Assembly: GCA_013180625.2 (NCBI GenBank)
Contig: SNVD02002644.1
Coordinates: forward strand, 124,001 to 188,000
Length of the DNA: 64,000 nucleotides
Direction of reading: 5' to 3'
Source: Boswellia sacra
Lineage: Eukaryota > Streptophyta > Magnoliopsida > Sapindales > Burseraceae
Under the pieces are notes generated by a model. It was not told the origin of the DNA. It was given only the letters and a program-made list of their open reading frames with translations, and ran no database searches. Positions 45,483 through 58,083 of the stretch are shown one piece after another (position 1 is the stretch's first letter; every line of letters begins with the position of its first letter). Position numbers and translations under genes: made by a program.

Positions 45483-45799
45483 TGAAAGAACAGAGAAAAT
45501 CAATTCTGGAAATTTCTGGGCAGCTGCAGAATGGCTGACCTCTTCCTTTATTCATAAATTTATAGAAACTCTTACAAGCCTATAAGATTGAGACATTTGG
45601 CAACCTCCTAATTAGCTGGCAGATTAATCATCAACTATTGGATGAGGATTGTTGTCACTCAACCAACTATGCTGATCTATACAGAAATTAATTAAGAAAC
45701 TTGTAACTAAACTCTAACTAATTACAAGATTTAGTAACTGATTGTAACAGACTCTTTAATCCAATTCTGCATAGCTCTCTTTCCTACTAACATGTGGCA
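45483..45799 (-). repeat. 3' LTR of the RE1-like element
   Basis: 317 bp, beginning TGAAAGAACAGAG and ending CATGTGGCA on the plus strand. A G-rich polypurine tract (minus-strand GCAGGGGGATGTGAAGA) lies just inside it. Confidence 0.92.
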
Positions 45800-46130
45800 A
45801 TTTTGCTCTAATGACCTGTCTTCACATCCCCCTGCAAACTGGAGGGCAGGGGAGGCACTCCAAGTTTGTCTCTAAGCTGATGAAACTTGGAAATTGCTAA
45901 GGGTTTTGTTAGACAGTTAGCTAACTGATCACATGAAGGAACGTATCTGACTTCCAGTTGCCCTTACAAAATTTTATCTCCGATGAAATGTGCTTGGTTC
46001 GAGCATGATAGACAGGGTTCACAGCCAAAGCATTCGCACTCATATTATCACACCAGATAATGGGATAGGCTGGAAGTTTTATTTTGATCTCTTTAAGCAA
46101 GGATTGAATCCATGTTATTTCTGCAGAAGC

Positions 46131-48498
46131 TTAGGCAAAGGCTCTGTATTCAGACTCAACACATGATCTTGCAACTACACTTTGCTTTTTGGATTGCCAT
46201 GAGACAAGGGATTCACCAAGAAAAACATAATATGCACCAACTAATTTTCTATCCTCTGAATTACAAGCCAAGTTAGCATCTGAAAAGGCTATGAGAGAAG
46301 GAGTTTGTGAAGGTTTGATATTCAAACCATAAACTGAAGTGCCTTTTAAATATCGTAGAATCCTTTTAACTCCTTGCCAATGTATGAGAAGTGGATGTTG
46401 CATGTACTAACTTAGCTTATTCACAATAAAAGCTATGTCTGGCCTTGTGAATGTGAGGTATTGAAGTGCACCTATTGCACTTCTATACAATGTAGATATT
46501 TGAAAGCTTATAAACCAGTAGAGGAAAACTGTTTGCTAGTTACAGCTGGAGTTGGACATGATTTGATGTTCTGCAGGGTCAACATCTCTAATAGGTCTAG
46601 TATATATCTTGTTTGACTTAGATAAGTACCAGAGTTATCTCTCCTTACTTCAATTCCCAGGAAGTAGTGAAGATCACCTAAGTCTTTTAGCTTAAAATGA
46701 TTGTTAAGCTCTTGAATAAATCTTTGAATAGACAAAGGATCATTTCCAGTCACTATAATGTCATCAACATATACTAAGACTAGTAGTATTTTATTGTTAA
46801 GATGCAATATAAAGAGAGAGCAATCTGACCTGGAGTTGTAAAATCCCCACTCCAGCAATGTATTCTTTAACTTCTCAAACCAAGCTCTTGGAGCTTGTTT
46901 TAGTCCATAAAGGGCTTTATGTAATCTGCATTCATGAGTTGGCCTTTGTTGATCTTCATATCCTTCTGGTTGTCTCATAAAAGCACATTCAGCTAGATTA
47001 CCATTTAAAAAGGCATTATTAACATCTAGTTGTTTTATTGGCCAATTGTTTGCCATAGCAAGTGTAAGCACCACTCTTATTGTACAAGACTTAACAACCG
47101 GACTGAATGTCTCTGAAAAATCTAGTCCTGGAGTTTGATGAAATCCTTTAGCTACCAACCTTGCTTTGTGTTTGTACGCAGACCCATATGAGTTCAATTT
47201 TAGCTTGAAAACCTATTTGTTTCCAACTACATTACAGTTTGGTGGTGGAGATACTAGCTCCCATGTTCTATTCTTTATTAAAGCTATATATTCTTCATCC
47301 ATAGTAGCTTTCCATTTTGAAGATTTGAGTGCTTGAGCAACAGTTCTTGGTTCAGCAGAGGAGTTTGTATCTTTTTCAAAATCTGATGTTGTGATAAAGT
47401 AAAGTTTTGGCTTGAATATCCCACTCTTAGATCTGGTAATCATAGGGTGACTTGGTTATTTTGGTTATGTAGTTTTTGATGTTTGTATTTGTTCTGTGTT
47501 TGGGTCAGGGTTTGAGACTGAAGTGGTTGGTTTTGTGTTTGATCAAGACAGGAAGGACTTGATTCCCTTGGAGATGTTATTGCTGGAAGCTCAGAAAAGT
47601 CACATATATCAGTATTTTCAAGACTACATTGGATAAGGTTTTGGGATGAATCACTGGCATATGGTTTTAAAATAGGTAGATGTGACCATGTAATACAAAA
47701 ATCATTGTTTTGTTCTTTTCCATTTCCTATTGATATGAAATTTAGAAAACCATTGCTAAAAGGAAACTCATCTTCATTAAAGACTACATGTCTTGACACA
47801 AAAATTCTTCCAATGTTGCTCAAACATTTGTAACATTTGTGAGCTTCACTGTAACCTAAAAATACCCATTTCTGAGAATGAAACTGAAACTTGTGAGTGT
47901 GATCAGGTCTCAAACATGGATAACAAGTGCAGCCAAATGTTCTTAGCATTTTATTGTCTGGTATCTTACTGAATAACACTTCCCAAGGTGATTTATTTTC
48001 TAATGTAGGTGTCAGGAGCTGATTAATAAAAAACACTGCAGTTTTGAATGCATCAACCTAAAATTTTAATGGCATTTGTGCTTGAGCTAGAAGTGTTAGT
48101 CCCATCTTTGTAATATATCTATGTTTTCTCTCAGCCTTGCCATTTTGCTCATGTGTATATGGACAAGGGTGTCTAAAGGCTATTCCATTTTGTTCAAGGT
48201 ATGAAGAAAATGCTCTAAACTCTCCTCCGTAATCTGTATGAACACATTTTATCTCTTTATCTAAAGCTTTTTCAACCAAAGATTTGAAGTGAAGAAAGGT
48301 GTTAAAGGCTTCATATTTGGCTTTTAAAGGATAAATCCAAGCATAGTTACTATAGTCATCAATGAAGTGAATATAGTATCGATATCCTGAATCTGAAAGC
48401 AAAGGTGCAGGACCCGAAAGGTTTGAATGAATTAACTCAAGAATCTTTGAAATGGAAGTAATTAAATGAGACTTTCCTAATTGGCATGCATGACACAT
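46131..48498 (-). pseudogene. RE1-like pol, downstream part: integrase core, RT, RNase H
   Basis: The integrase begins CQLGKSH and continues ELIHSNLSGPAPL, VHTDYGGEF and HEQNGKAERKH. The first catalytic Asp position of the family (HSD) reads Asn. The frame then meets a TAG where Trp is expected (PLKF-stop-VDAFKTA, 48058-48060), a shift near 47445 before MITRSKSG, another Trp-to-TAG (VVGNK-stop-VFKLK) and further stops near 46508 and 46403. RT motifs are clear: HKARLVAKGF, KQLDVNNAFLNG, LYGLKQAPRAWF and VYVDDIIVTG. RNase H shows AFSDANLA and CVESEYRA. No functional polyprotein is possible. Confidence 0.92.
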
Positions 48499-49997
48499 CC
48501 AAAAAATGATTATCTCCCAAGTATAGAAGTGTCAAAGTAATAAACCCGGTGAGACCGGGGTCGATCCATGAGGAAGGGGATTTTAGCGCCACAAATTATA
48601 AGCTAAGCAAATATGATATGATTAATCAAGAAGATATTAACAAATATAAGTAAAGATGGTAGGCGGTACTACCGACCATTCAAATGTAAAACACAAATAA
48701 AAGGTGGTAAAACCTACCATAGCAAATAAAGAACAATTTCATAGACAATAAATAAGAATAATTAAAGTACAAAGGTAAGATAAATTAACACAATGATAAT
48801 GAAGGCTAAGGTTAGGGGATCCGTCCTTGATATATCAAATAAGGATACATAACCCAATTATAACTCAATTAGAGTCCACACATAAAGGAGGTTCCAATTG
48901 TCATTTAAGCCTAATTTTAGTTATATGAATTATATTTGTTCCATTATCAATATTTATACCACTTCTTGTAAATGGGTTCAAGCATCCAATGTGCTAATCA
49001 CCATATGTGTACAACAAATCAAGGTTCCTAACTAGACTTGTGTAGTAAGGAAGAACCATTCGACATCTAGAAAGGATCCAAGCATTTAATATGCCAAGGA
49101 TTGTCGACAATGGATCAAGACCTCTACTTACGAGTGGTGTCAAGATTGATTAAGAAAAGAAATATAAATAATATAAAATAAACAATAAAAGATTATGATT
49201 ATTAAGCAAATATTAAAGGGTTAGAAGATCCTTATTCTTATATCAAGGGTTTTACCCTTTCACCTTAGCAAAAAAGAAATTAGAAAGACATTATAAGAGC
49301 AAGAAAACAAATTGTAAGAAAAAGAAGATTTATTAATAGTATAAACACACAAGAGAGAAAAACACAATACAAGATCCCAGCCAAGGCCAAGATGTCCTAA
49401 TGGTTACAAGGCACCTCTATTTATAGATATATTTAGGGGCAAACTTGTCATATTACAAGGGAACAATTGTCAAATATTAGGTGCACAAATCTTTGACAAT
49501 TGGAATCATTAGGTGCACTGGCATTGACCACCAATTTTGACGTCGAATTATTGAGAATTGTGATTACATGTCTTCATGAAAGTTATAGATATTTGTCTCA
49601 GCTTTCTATAACATATTTATTTGTATAATTTGGATACGTATTTTGAGAGATATGGTCAAAATACTGAGGCATGGTCAGGCTAGGCCGAAACTGCATATGG
49701 GTTCACTTCAAGCCCATTTTTTGTCCACTAAGAGCCCGAATTTGATGAGGCCTGTGAAATATAATCTTGTAGATAATTTAATCAGCTTTCCAAAACATCA
49801 AGATTTGCACCATTCTGATCTATAAATAGAAAGTTATGCCTATTTCACCAAACTTGTAACAAAACCAAAATTAAGATAAAATTAATTCCAAAGATGCAAA
49901 GACTACAAATATGCTTAAGTTGAGGAATTTAATGATACTATTAATGCAATATGATGAATTAAACTCTTATTAAACATACATATTTAAGTGTTCATCA
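48491..49997. mobile_element. 1,507-bp TG...CA insertion in the copia integrase, probable solo LTR
   Basis: Ends are TGACACATCC... and ...GTTCATCA, flanked by a perfect 5-bp duplication ATGCA (48486-48490 and 49998-50002). Removing the insert and one repeat rejoins NFCDA to CQLGKSH in frame across the integrase zinc site. A 5-bp duplication with TG...CA termini is the signature of LTR retrotransposon integration. There are no internal LTR copies, primer site or coding domains, so a solo LTR fits best; a small LARD/TRIM-like element is the alternative. A segment near 48548-48582 (AACCCGGTGAGACCGGGGTC) resembles words found in Ty3/gypsy LTRs. Confidence 0.85.
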
Positions 49998-51678
49998 ATG
50001 CATCACAAAAATTTGAGACTTCATTACTTTTAAAAGTTTCATTACAATTCTGCAAAATTTGTTTTAACACTTTACTGGAAGGATGGCCCAGCCTTCTGTG
50101 CCAAATTCTTCCTTGACTTCTTTTAGACACTTCAACAGAAAATAAACTTGTATTTGACTCAATGGAAATCAACTCATGAAGCTTAGAAGCTTTTTGTACA
50201 GACTCTTGACTCTGACATGTAAAATTGGAAACTGACTATAGTGGAAATATTGGGATATGTGGTGAAGAAATGAACTGATATAGGCCTTCCTTAAGTCTCC
50301 CTTGTAGCAACACCTTGTTGGTTACCTTGTCCTTCACAAAACAAGTGTCAGAATGACATTCAATGATAACATTGTTATCCTTAGTCAATTTTGATACGCT
50401 AACCAGGTTCTTAGTGATATCAGGCACAAAAAGTATATTCCTAAGTCTAAGATCAATTTTATTAGCATGCAATTTTGAGTGTCCAATGTGTGAGATTGAT
50501 AACTGATTACCATTTCCAACAGAGAGGGTATTCTTACCATGATATTCACTGCTAACACTCATCATGCTTGGGTTAGAGGTGACATGGTTTGTTGCCCCAC
50601 TATCAACATACCAACCATTGTCAACAATTGTTTCAGGAGATGCAATATAGGCTACTGTTTGATTAAATTGTGGATTGAAGCTTCTGCTGCGATTCATATT
50701 TCCTAAAAATTTATTCCTTTATTGTAGGAATTTCCCATATAACTTAGGTCTGTCCTGTAAAAGCATTTAATTGTAGAATGGCCAAAATTTCCACAAATTT
50801 GGCATGTGGGTTTGGAGTTGTTGCCTTTGCCACCCTTATTCTTTGGATTTCCTCTAGAATTTTTGTGCTAATCTGAGTAAGGCTTGTTGCTTCCTGAGTA
50901 TAAATTTTGTCCTTGAGGTGATTTACCTCTATTATTCTAAGAGGTATAGTTGATTGAAGTATGATTTAGGCTTAAATTGCCTAATGAGTTAAGTTTTTCC
51001 AACCTACTCTCATAGCTCAGTAAGAGTGCTTGTGCTTCCTACCAAGAGATAGATTCCTTAGCATTGATCTGTACTACAATTGGTGAGTACTCAACATCAA
51101 CTCCTGAGGTGACAAAGGATATCAAATCCTCTACAAGTACTTTTTGCCCAGCTATAGCAAGGTTATCAGCAGTTTGTTTCATGACCAGTAAAAACTCATC
51201 CATCTTCATACCTCCTTTCCTGGTTGTTTGAAGCAAGCCTATAATTCAAGATTTGAGACTTACTCTGAGCTCTACAGTACTCTTCTATTGCAACCCAGAG
51301 TTCTCTAGATGTGGGTGCACCAATAACCTGTACAGCCACTTCCTCTGTGAGAGAACATAGCAACCAACCTAAAAGAAGATTATCAGTGGTCTTCCACTCA
51401 TTATATTTTGGGTTGAGATACAACTCAACCTGACTAGAATCAATTGTTGATCTTGGAGCAATAAATTGCTCTGGATAAGATTTTGTACCTACAAATCCAT
51501 CAAGTCTGTAACCCCTCAAGATAGGAAGCATCATATTGCTCCAAATAACGTAATTATTCTTATACAGATGGACTGGAAAAGGATGATTAAAAAGGTTTCC
51601 AGATGACATACCAAAGCTAAAATTCCCACTTCTGGTTCCATCTGATGAAGATAAAGATGATCTTGGAGCTGCTACCAT
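49998..51678 (-). pseudogene. RE1-like gag, protease and integrase zinc site
   Basis: Gag starts at a Met at 51678 (MVAAPRSSLSSSDG) with the retrotran_gag pattern (NNYVIWSNMMLP, LGWLLCSLTEEV, TSRELWVAIEEYC). A one-base shift near 51236 continues into KGGMKMDEFLLVMKQTADNL. A CCHC knuckle (CQICGNFGHSTIKC) lies near 50770-50815. Protease follows (GWYVDSGATNHVTS), then WHRRLGHPSSKVL of the integrase zinc site up to the nested insertion. Stops and shifts occur between these blocks. Confidence 0.9.
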
Positions 51679-51728
51679 TGAAGAGCTGGTTCAGATGAGT
51701 GGCGTTTGCCTCTAGCTCTGATACCAAG

Positions 51729-52045
51729 TGAAAGAACAGAGAAAATCAATTCTGGAAATTTCTAGGCAGCTACAGAATGGCTGACCTCTTCCTTTATTCA
51801 TAAATTTATAGAAACTCTTGCAAGCCTATAAGATTGAGATATTTGGCAACCTCCTAATTAGCTGACAGATTAATCATCAACTATTGGATGAGGACTATTG
51901 TCACTAAACCAACTATGCTGATCTATATAGAAATTAATTAAGAAACTTGTAACTAAACTCTAACTAATTACAAGATTTAGTAATTGATTGTAATAGACTC
52001 TTTAATCCAATTCTGCATAGCTCTTTTTCCTACTAACATGTGGCA
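51729..52045 (-). repeat. 5' LTR of the RE1-like element
   Basis: 317 bp, TG...CA, next to the tRNA-Met primer-binding site. Confidence 0.92.
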
Positions 52046-52189
52046 GTTTTTAACGAGTAATTTCTGCAATCCGCTCGAACGAGATGAGAAGACATCTGTC
52101 TGCACTGGACATTGCTTAATAACACAAGAAAAATATCAAATGACCAAGTGGATGCTTAAACGTCACTCACCTACACCTCTAGGGTAGTG

Positions 52190-53632
52190 GACGTTTTTAA
52201 CAGGGCAAGAAAGGTTGTTTCACATTTTTCAATGTGAGGCTCTCTACCATTTTTTGTGAAAAACCCTAATTCCCTTTTAAATAAGCCCTCCCTATTTTTC
52301 TAATATTGTATCAATGAATTAGGTTGCATTCGGGCTTTATCTCACATAAACTCTAATTGGCTTTTAGGGTTTTAAACACTGCTCAGATCCAACCCAAATG
52401 TCAAGCCCTAATTAATTAACTCTTTAATTACTCCAGTTATTTAATAATCATATTAATAAGATAATAGACCTAATAACTAGTCAGCTAATAATTTATTTAA
52501 TTTAACTAGGCTTTATTCACCAGTAGATCCAATTAAATTAAATATTTAATTTCTCAAGTCTAGTCCCTATTCAGGCACTTATGAATCAACTATCTAGGGG
52601 ACCTAAATGGATATATTTAATTATAAGCTCTAATAGATTTGACTCAGTACCTTATTATCTCATAATTATAGTAAGTCTCACTTATTAACTTCAGCCCATT
52701 CTCCTATATACCCAAAGTTGAACTCTTGAATTAAATATTCTTTATAGAAAACTTAACAATTTAATCTGATTAAATTATTTCTTTAAGCCCTATCTATTAA
52801 GCAACAAGTTTACATAGCTACCATTCATAGAATATTAATAATTGAAACTAGGTATAATTTACCGTTTTATCTCTGCAATTTCATCTTAAGCCTTTGATAC
52901 CAGTTTTTCACCATTTAAATGATTCAATTTATTTCAATAAATCGTGGTTTAATAAACCTTCTTCGTTAAATACTTAATTAAGATTTCATCATTTAAAACC
53001 TTGTAAAACCATTAAGGTGGTATTCTGCAATCTTTTTAGGGTCATGAATTCTATATCTATGTTATAATGTCTATTACCATACAGATCTTACAATTCTAAC
53101 TAGCCAAGGGATTGACCTTTCATTTAAATCTTACTTTTTATTCTAGTCAAAGACTATAGCATGTATATTAGAGGTATACTACCAACTCAAGATTAAGGTC
53201 GGAATGCCTTTAATACTTGGGTGTAGAAATTTACATTCAGTCATGATATTTCTACCAAATAGATAATTTCTATGTGATATGTGTTTAATACATTCTTAAT
53301 GCACAAGCGTCGTTATCTTGAAGTCTTCGCTTCAAACGGTTAAAAACTCACAATTTTCCTATTGAAGATAAATAATACAACAACCTTATCTAAACAAAAT
53401 GTCTAGCTTTTGTTTATAGATCGTGAACTAGTTCTGTGCTATGATTAAGTTTTGTGTCTCATTTATGTCTCATATAAACAAACACTTTGTCAATGCAAGT
53501 GCTGGAGCCTTTAGTAATTGATACAATCATATTTGGGTAATTTATAGATAATAACATTTTATTCATTTATAACAATCAATGTTTACATCTTATAGAAAAA
53601 AACATCCATACTCTTAAGACAGATTCCTAGCA
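52190..53632 (-). repeat. Probable LTR of an older copia relic
   Basis: At 53625-53645 the minus strand reads AGGGCAAGTGGGAAAT then TGCTAGGAATC. This matches the polypurine tract to LTR border common in large copia elements (AAGTGGGAGAT/TG). The stretch down to about 52190 has leader-like sequence (GTGAAAAACCCTAATTCC) and no coding frames. The outer edge is not certain, and the second LTR was not found. Confidence 0.5.
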
Positions 53633-53639
53633 ATTTCCC

Positions 53640-56600
53640 ACTTGCCCTCAGAGTAGATGTGACATATTTATAATTTCTATGCTCTCAAGATGACCCTAAA
53701 AAACATTATTTGATAGACTCTTGATAAATGAATCAACTAGATTATCTGTTGTAGGGAGCATATTTACACTTCTCCATGCTACATGATCTCTCGTGTAAGG
53801 TGGTACTCCATTTCTATATGCTTTCCACTCTTATGGTTTCTAGGTTCCTTAGAATTAGTCACTGACCTATTATTATTATAATAAAGTGTAATGGTCTTTT
53901 CTCCATTTCGAACACCTTCTAAATTTGTAAGGAACTTACAAAGCCAAACTGCTTTCCTAGTTGCTTCACAAGCCACTATATATTTTGCTCATGGTAAAGT
54001 CAACAATGTATGATTCCTCGATAGTCTTCTATATTATGGCTGTATCACCCAATGTGAAAATAGATCTTGAGGTTGACTTACTAGAATCTGGATCAGATTG
54101 AAATCAAATCCGTATATCCAATCAGAGTCGAATCACTTCCGGAATACATAAGCAGATATCCCTTCGTCCTACGAAGATATTCCAATATATGCTTTACTAC
54201 AACCCAATACTCATGACGAGGATTTGATTAGTACCTGCCAACTACTCCCACTGCATAGCGGATATCTAGCCTTGTATATAGCACTGCATCTATAAGACTC
54301 TTAACTGCAGAGGCATATAGGACCTATCTCATTTCTTCTTCCTCTTGAGGAGTCGAGAGACTGTTCTTGAGAAGCTTAACTCCGTGCTTTAAAGGTAACA
54401 ATCCTTTCTTGGCATTTTGCAATGCATATTTAGCCAATATCTTCTCTCTATATATAAGAAGCTTAAAACAATTTCAGTTTCCTTTTCTTCTTGTCTCTTA
54501 TAGATTTGGAATTGCTCAACCAACCAAACTACTTCTAATGATAGTACCCTTATATCATTCCCAATGAGTAGAATATCATCAACATACAAAATGAGGAATA
54601 CAACCTTTTGGTCTTGTATTCTCTTATGGACACATGGCTCATCTACTTTTTTAATAAAACCATAAGTTTTGATTGTCTAATCGAATCTTATATTCCAAGA
54701 CCTTGATGCTTACTTAAGATCATAACTAGATCTTTTTATTTTGCAAACCTTTTGCACTTGGCCTTTTTTTTTTTTTGTGAAACCCTTTGATTGCACCATA
54801 TAGACACAATCATTAAGATTTTCATTCAAGAATATTGTCTTGACATCCATTTGCCATATCTGATAGTCATAATGAGTGGTAATAGATAAGAAAATCTAAA
54901 TTGATTTAAGCATAGCCACTGGCGAGAAGGTCTTGTCTTAGTTGATCCCTTCCTTTTGGGTGTCACCTTTTTGCCACTAGCTTTACTTTGAAGGTCTTTG
55001 CCTTTCCATCAATTTCCCTTTTTTCTTGTAGACCTATTTGCAACCTATGGTTTTATCCCTTTAAGTGCATCTACAAGTCCTCAAACATAATTAGAATATA
55101 TGGATTCTATTTTTGATTTCATAGCCTTTTGCCAAGACTCAGCATTGACATCATTTATTGCTTATTCATAAGTAATAGTATCAAATTCATCTTCACTTGT
55201 ATATTGCAATACTTCTATAAATCTATTAGGTTGTCTTACAATCCTCCTGCTATGATGAGCCATTGTAGAAGGTAGTCTAAAATTAATCCTCCAACCACGT
55301 CGAGGTACCATAGGAGGTTATATAACTGGATCTTGTGTTTGTTTTGTATTAGAAATACATGTCTAACCTCTAAAACTATTATCACTGATCGGATCAGTGC
55401 TAGTTTCTTTAGACATCTCTTTTAATAATACTTTGCTTTGAGGCTTAAAATTTTTTATATTGTAGACCTTTAAGTGAATTGCAATCACACTACAAATTTT
55501 TTCACACCAAAATTAACTATAGAAGCACTAACCTTTTGTACCTTTTAGGATTTCCTAAATATGAGTGAATATTTCTAAATAACTTATATGGATCAAACCA
55601 TGTTTAAAAGAGTTATATTCTTTCTCTTTGCTACTCTGGTGAGTTAGAATAGTATTCCATTGTCATGAAAGGTATCTACTACTACGATTTAATTGTGGTG
55701 ATTTTACACATTTACCCGAATGTTTTCAAGCATAAATCTTTACCTTTTAGCTCTTCAAAAATTTTAGATTGATGCATTAGGTAAAGATTTCCACATGTTG
55801 AGTAATTATCTTATGAAATACTCATATATGCCTCTTGTATTTATACTAATCAGTGCATAAACATTTTATGTACCATATCTGTATAATCTTTAGCTCTTTT
55901 TCTTTTGGCCTTAAAATGGCTTATAGGAAAAAAATTTCTTACTAGGCTAGATTCATAAGTTGATATAGGTACAACATATAATGAATTTAATGCTCTTCCT
56001 TTGAATCCCTTTCAGTATAATGGTCCAATAAAAAATGCCAAAGATAGGTCTGGTAAGCGTCAAACAATCTATATCTTTCTTTATTCAAGTTAGTGTTATT
56101 TATTGATTCCACTTTATTTTTTATAATATAAAAATCGTTATGTATAATTCTAAAAAAATAAAATTCTTTATTCTTTCTAATAACAACAAACTTGTTAAAA
56201 GAAAATGAATAGCCAAAATTTTATTAAAGAAGTAATCTAAAAATCAAAACTTTATATATAATATCTGGAAAAATAACAATTATCCAAAAACTAAAACATC
56301 AAAATATATAGTTCTCTAAGTGCATGAGCAGACACCAATATTTCCTTTACAAGCTTTAAGTCAAGCTCTTTTTTACTTAGAAGTCAAGTCCTATTTAGCC
56401 TTTACAAAGAATTACATACATGGTCAATTTTCATAATTCAATAATTAATGGAATATACTACAGAGAATGTTTCTAGAAAAGATATGCTTGATCAAACTTT
56501 AAATGTTACACAATCACTTTTCATATATCCTTTAACTCCGAAATGGAAACTTTCTCCAATTGGTTAGGCTTCATTCTTTGTCTCCCTTTGCTATAGATTT

Positions 56601-57000
56601 TAAAACCTTACCTTAACCTTAAGGTTTTTAAACTATAAGAACACTGGACTTTGATTTTAGCATCCTTAGTAACCTTCTTTGATTAGGCTTTTAAAAAAAT
56701 TGTTAATTCTTTATCAAAGTCCATTTTCATTCAAAAAAAAGAATTTTAATACCATATTGATTATGACTCACTAGACAACCCTTGTAAGTGAAAAATGATA
56801 TCTTTTACATTAGCCATATATATAAACTTCAATTCCAACACTTGGTTTAAATATTTGGATTTATAACTTAGCTATTGCATTTGCTTTCTCCCATTTTCCA
56901 AAGTGTTCTTTATCCTTTAGAGTTAACTACTGATTATTGAACATATACTTTGCTTTAAGGAACCATTTATGATTTTGAGCCTTTTTTATATACAGTGTCA
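53640..57000 (-). pseudogene. Heavily decayed copia polyprotein
   Basis: Minus-strand fragments of a second copia lineage, in order from right to left. Integrase ends near 55640 (VAKRKNITLLNMV, like the ERRNRTLLDMV motif). The insert before RT is near 55150-55250 (RRIVRQPNRFIEV, then WQKAMKSKIESIYSN). RT start (WQMDVKTIFLN) is near 54850, and YVDDILLIGND is at 54589. RNase H (ATRKAVWLCKFL, KHIEMEYHLTREI) is at 53779-53976. Stops and shifts occur every few tens of codons, so it is much older than the two elements above. The 55.8-57.0 kb end is assigned only by position. Confidence 0.75.
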
Positions 57001-57945
57001 ATACCTTCTTTTCACTATACTTAACTTTCACCATCATTTTATATATAGTGTCAAGACTTTCTTTCCACTATACATACTTTCACTATCATATGGTCTTTTG
57101 ACATCTAGTTAAAATTTCCATTCTTTTCTTGGAGCATGTGTTCATTTAGAATAGAAGTAATTGGATTTATTTTTTGTAAAATAAACGTAAAACCCTTATC
57201 AATTACTATAAAACTTTTAGAATATTATTAAATGATACGTGGGATGCAAAATTATAGATGCAGTTACCCAAAAAAATCTACAATATATTCTATGGTACTT
57301 TAATCAAATAATTACCGCTTTTCTTTAGTACAATAAATATAGCATATAAGTATGACCTTGATACTAAATTAGATGCATATTATTGGCTTAAAAGTGATGT
57401 AGATCCTTAACTTGATGATATCAGTTAGGTAGCGATAGTGGTAATGGTATTGCTAATGAAGAGGGCCCAAAAGATGATAGCTCACATTACCAAATTGATG
57501 GTAAGAATTTTGAAAAACTAATAAGTAGTTCAAATGAAGAAATAGGTAGTGCCAGAATGGCTAGGGTCCATAGGCAGAATAAATTTAGAGAGGCCTTAGC
57601 TAGTGAGATTATGTTTAGGGGTAAGACAAACTTTTGATAATCTAAACCATTTTAAACAAGTACTTAGCAAGCACTTAGGAATGGGATTAAGCTAAAGAGA
57701 GTAAAAAATGAGAGGGATAGAGTACTTGAAAGTGTGTTATAAATTGTTGCCTTTGGAAGATTCATGCCTTTAAAACATAGGACCTTGTAACCGTCCAAAT
57801 TAAGACTTGTTATCCTGATCAAAGTTGTGAGAAGGTCCCTGGTACCCCTGAGTGCACCTACATTTGGATTGCCAAAAAATATGATGATCATTTTAGAAAT
57901 AATCCTAACCTAGGTGTTGACTGGTTAGATAAGGATTTGAAGAGG

Positions 57946-58083
57946 GAGAGGGTCTATGGTAACCAGCTGCACCGCTGATGTGGTATAGCTAGCCAATGAG
58001 AGGAGAGAAAAGTGGAAAAAAAGGATATGCATTGGCCGACTATACTACATCAGCGGTGTAATCGGGGTACCACGAAGTCTCTC
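57946..58083. mobile_element. 138-bp palindromic MITE with 5-bp target duplication
   Basis: Arms of about 54 bp (GAGAGGGTCTATGGTAACCA...GCTAGCCAATG and its inverted partner ending ...CACGAAGTCTCTC) enclose about 30 bp. A perfect AGAGG lies on each side (57941-57945, 58084-58088). Removing the insert and one repeat restores the MULE frame (DLKR then RYGLEPP), which fixes both ends exactly. Confidence 0.85.

Larger units (their letters stand above)
45483..52045 (-). mobile_element. Ty1/copia element, RE1-like (Ale-type), carrying a nested insertion
   Basis: Two 317-bp LTRs (45483-45799 and 51729-52045), both TG...CA, differ at about 12 positions (near 4%, by eye). A primer-binding site for initiator tRNA-Met (minus-strand TGGTATCAGAGC) lies at 51716-51727. 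Gag, protease, integrase, RT and RNase H follow in copia order on the minus strand. A 1,507-bp element sits inside integrase. Several stops and shifts disable it. The bases flanking the LTRs (ATTAA on the left, GTTTT on the right) do not form a target duplication. Confidence 0.92.
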
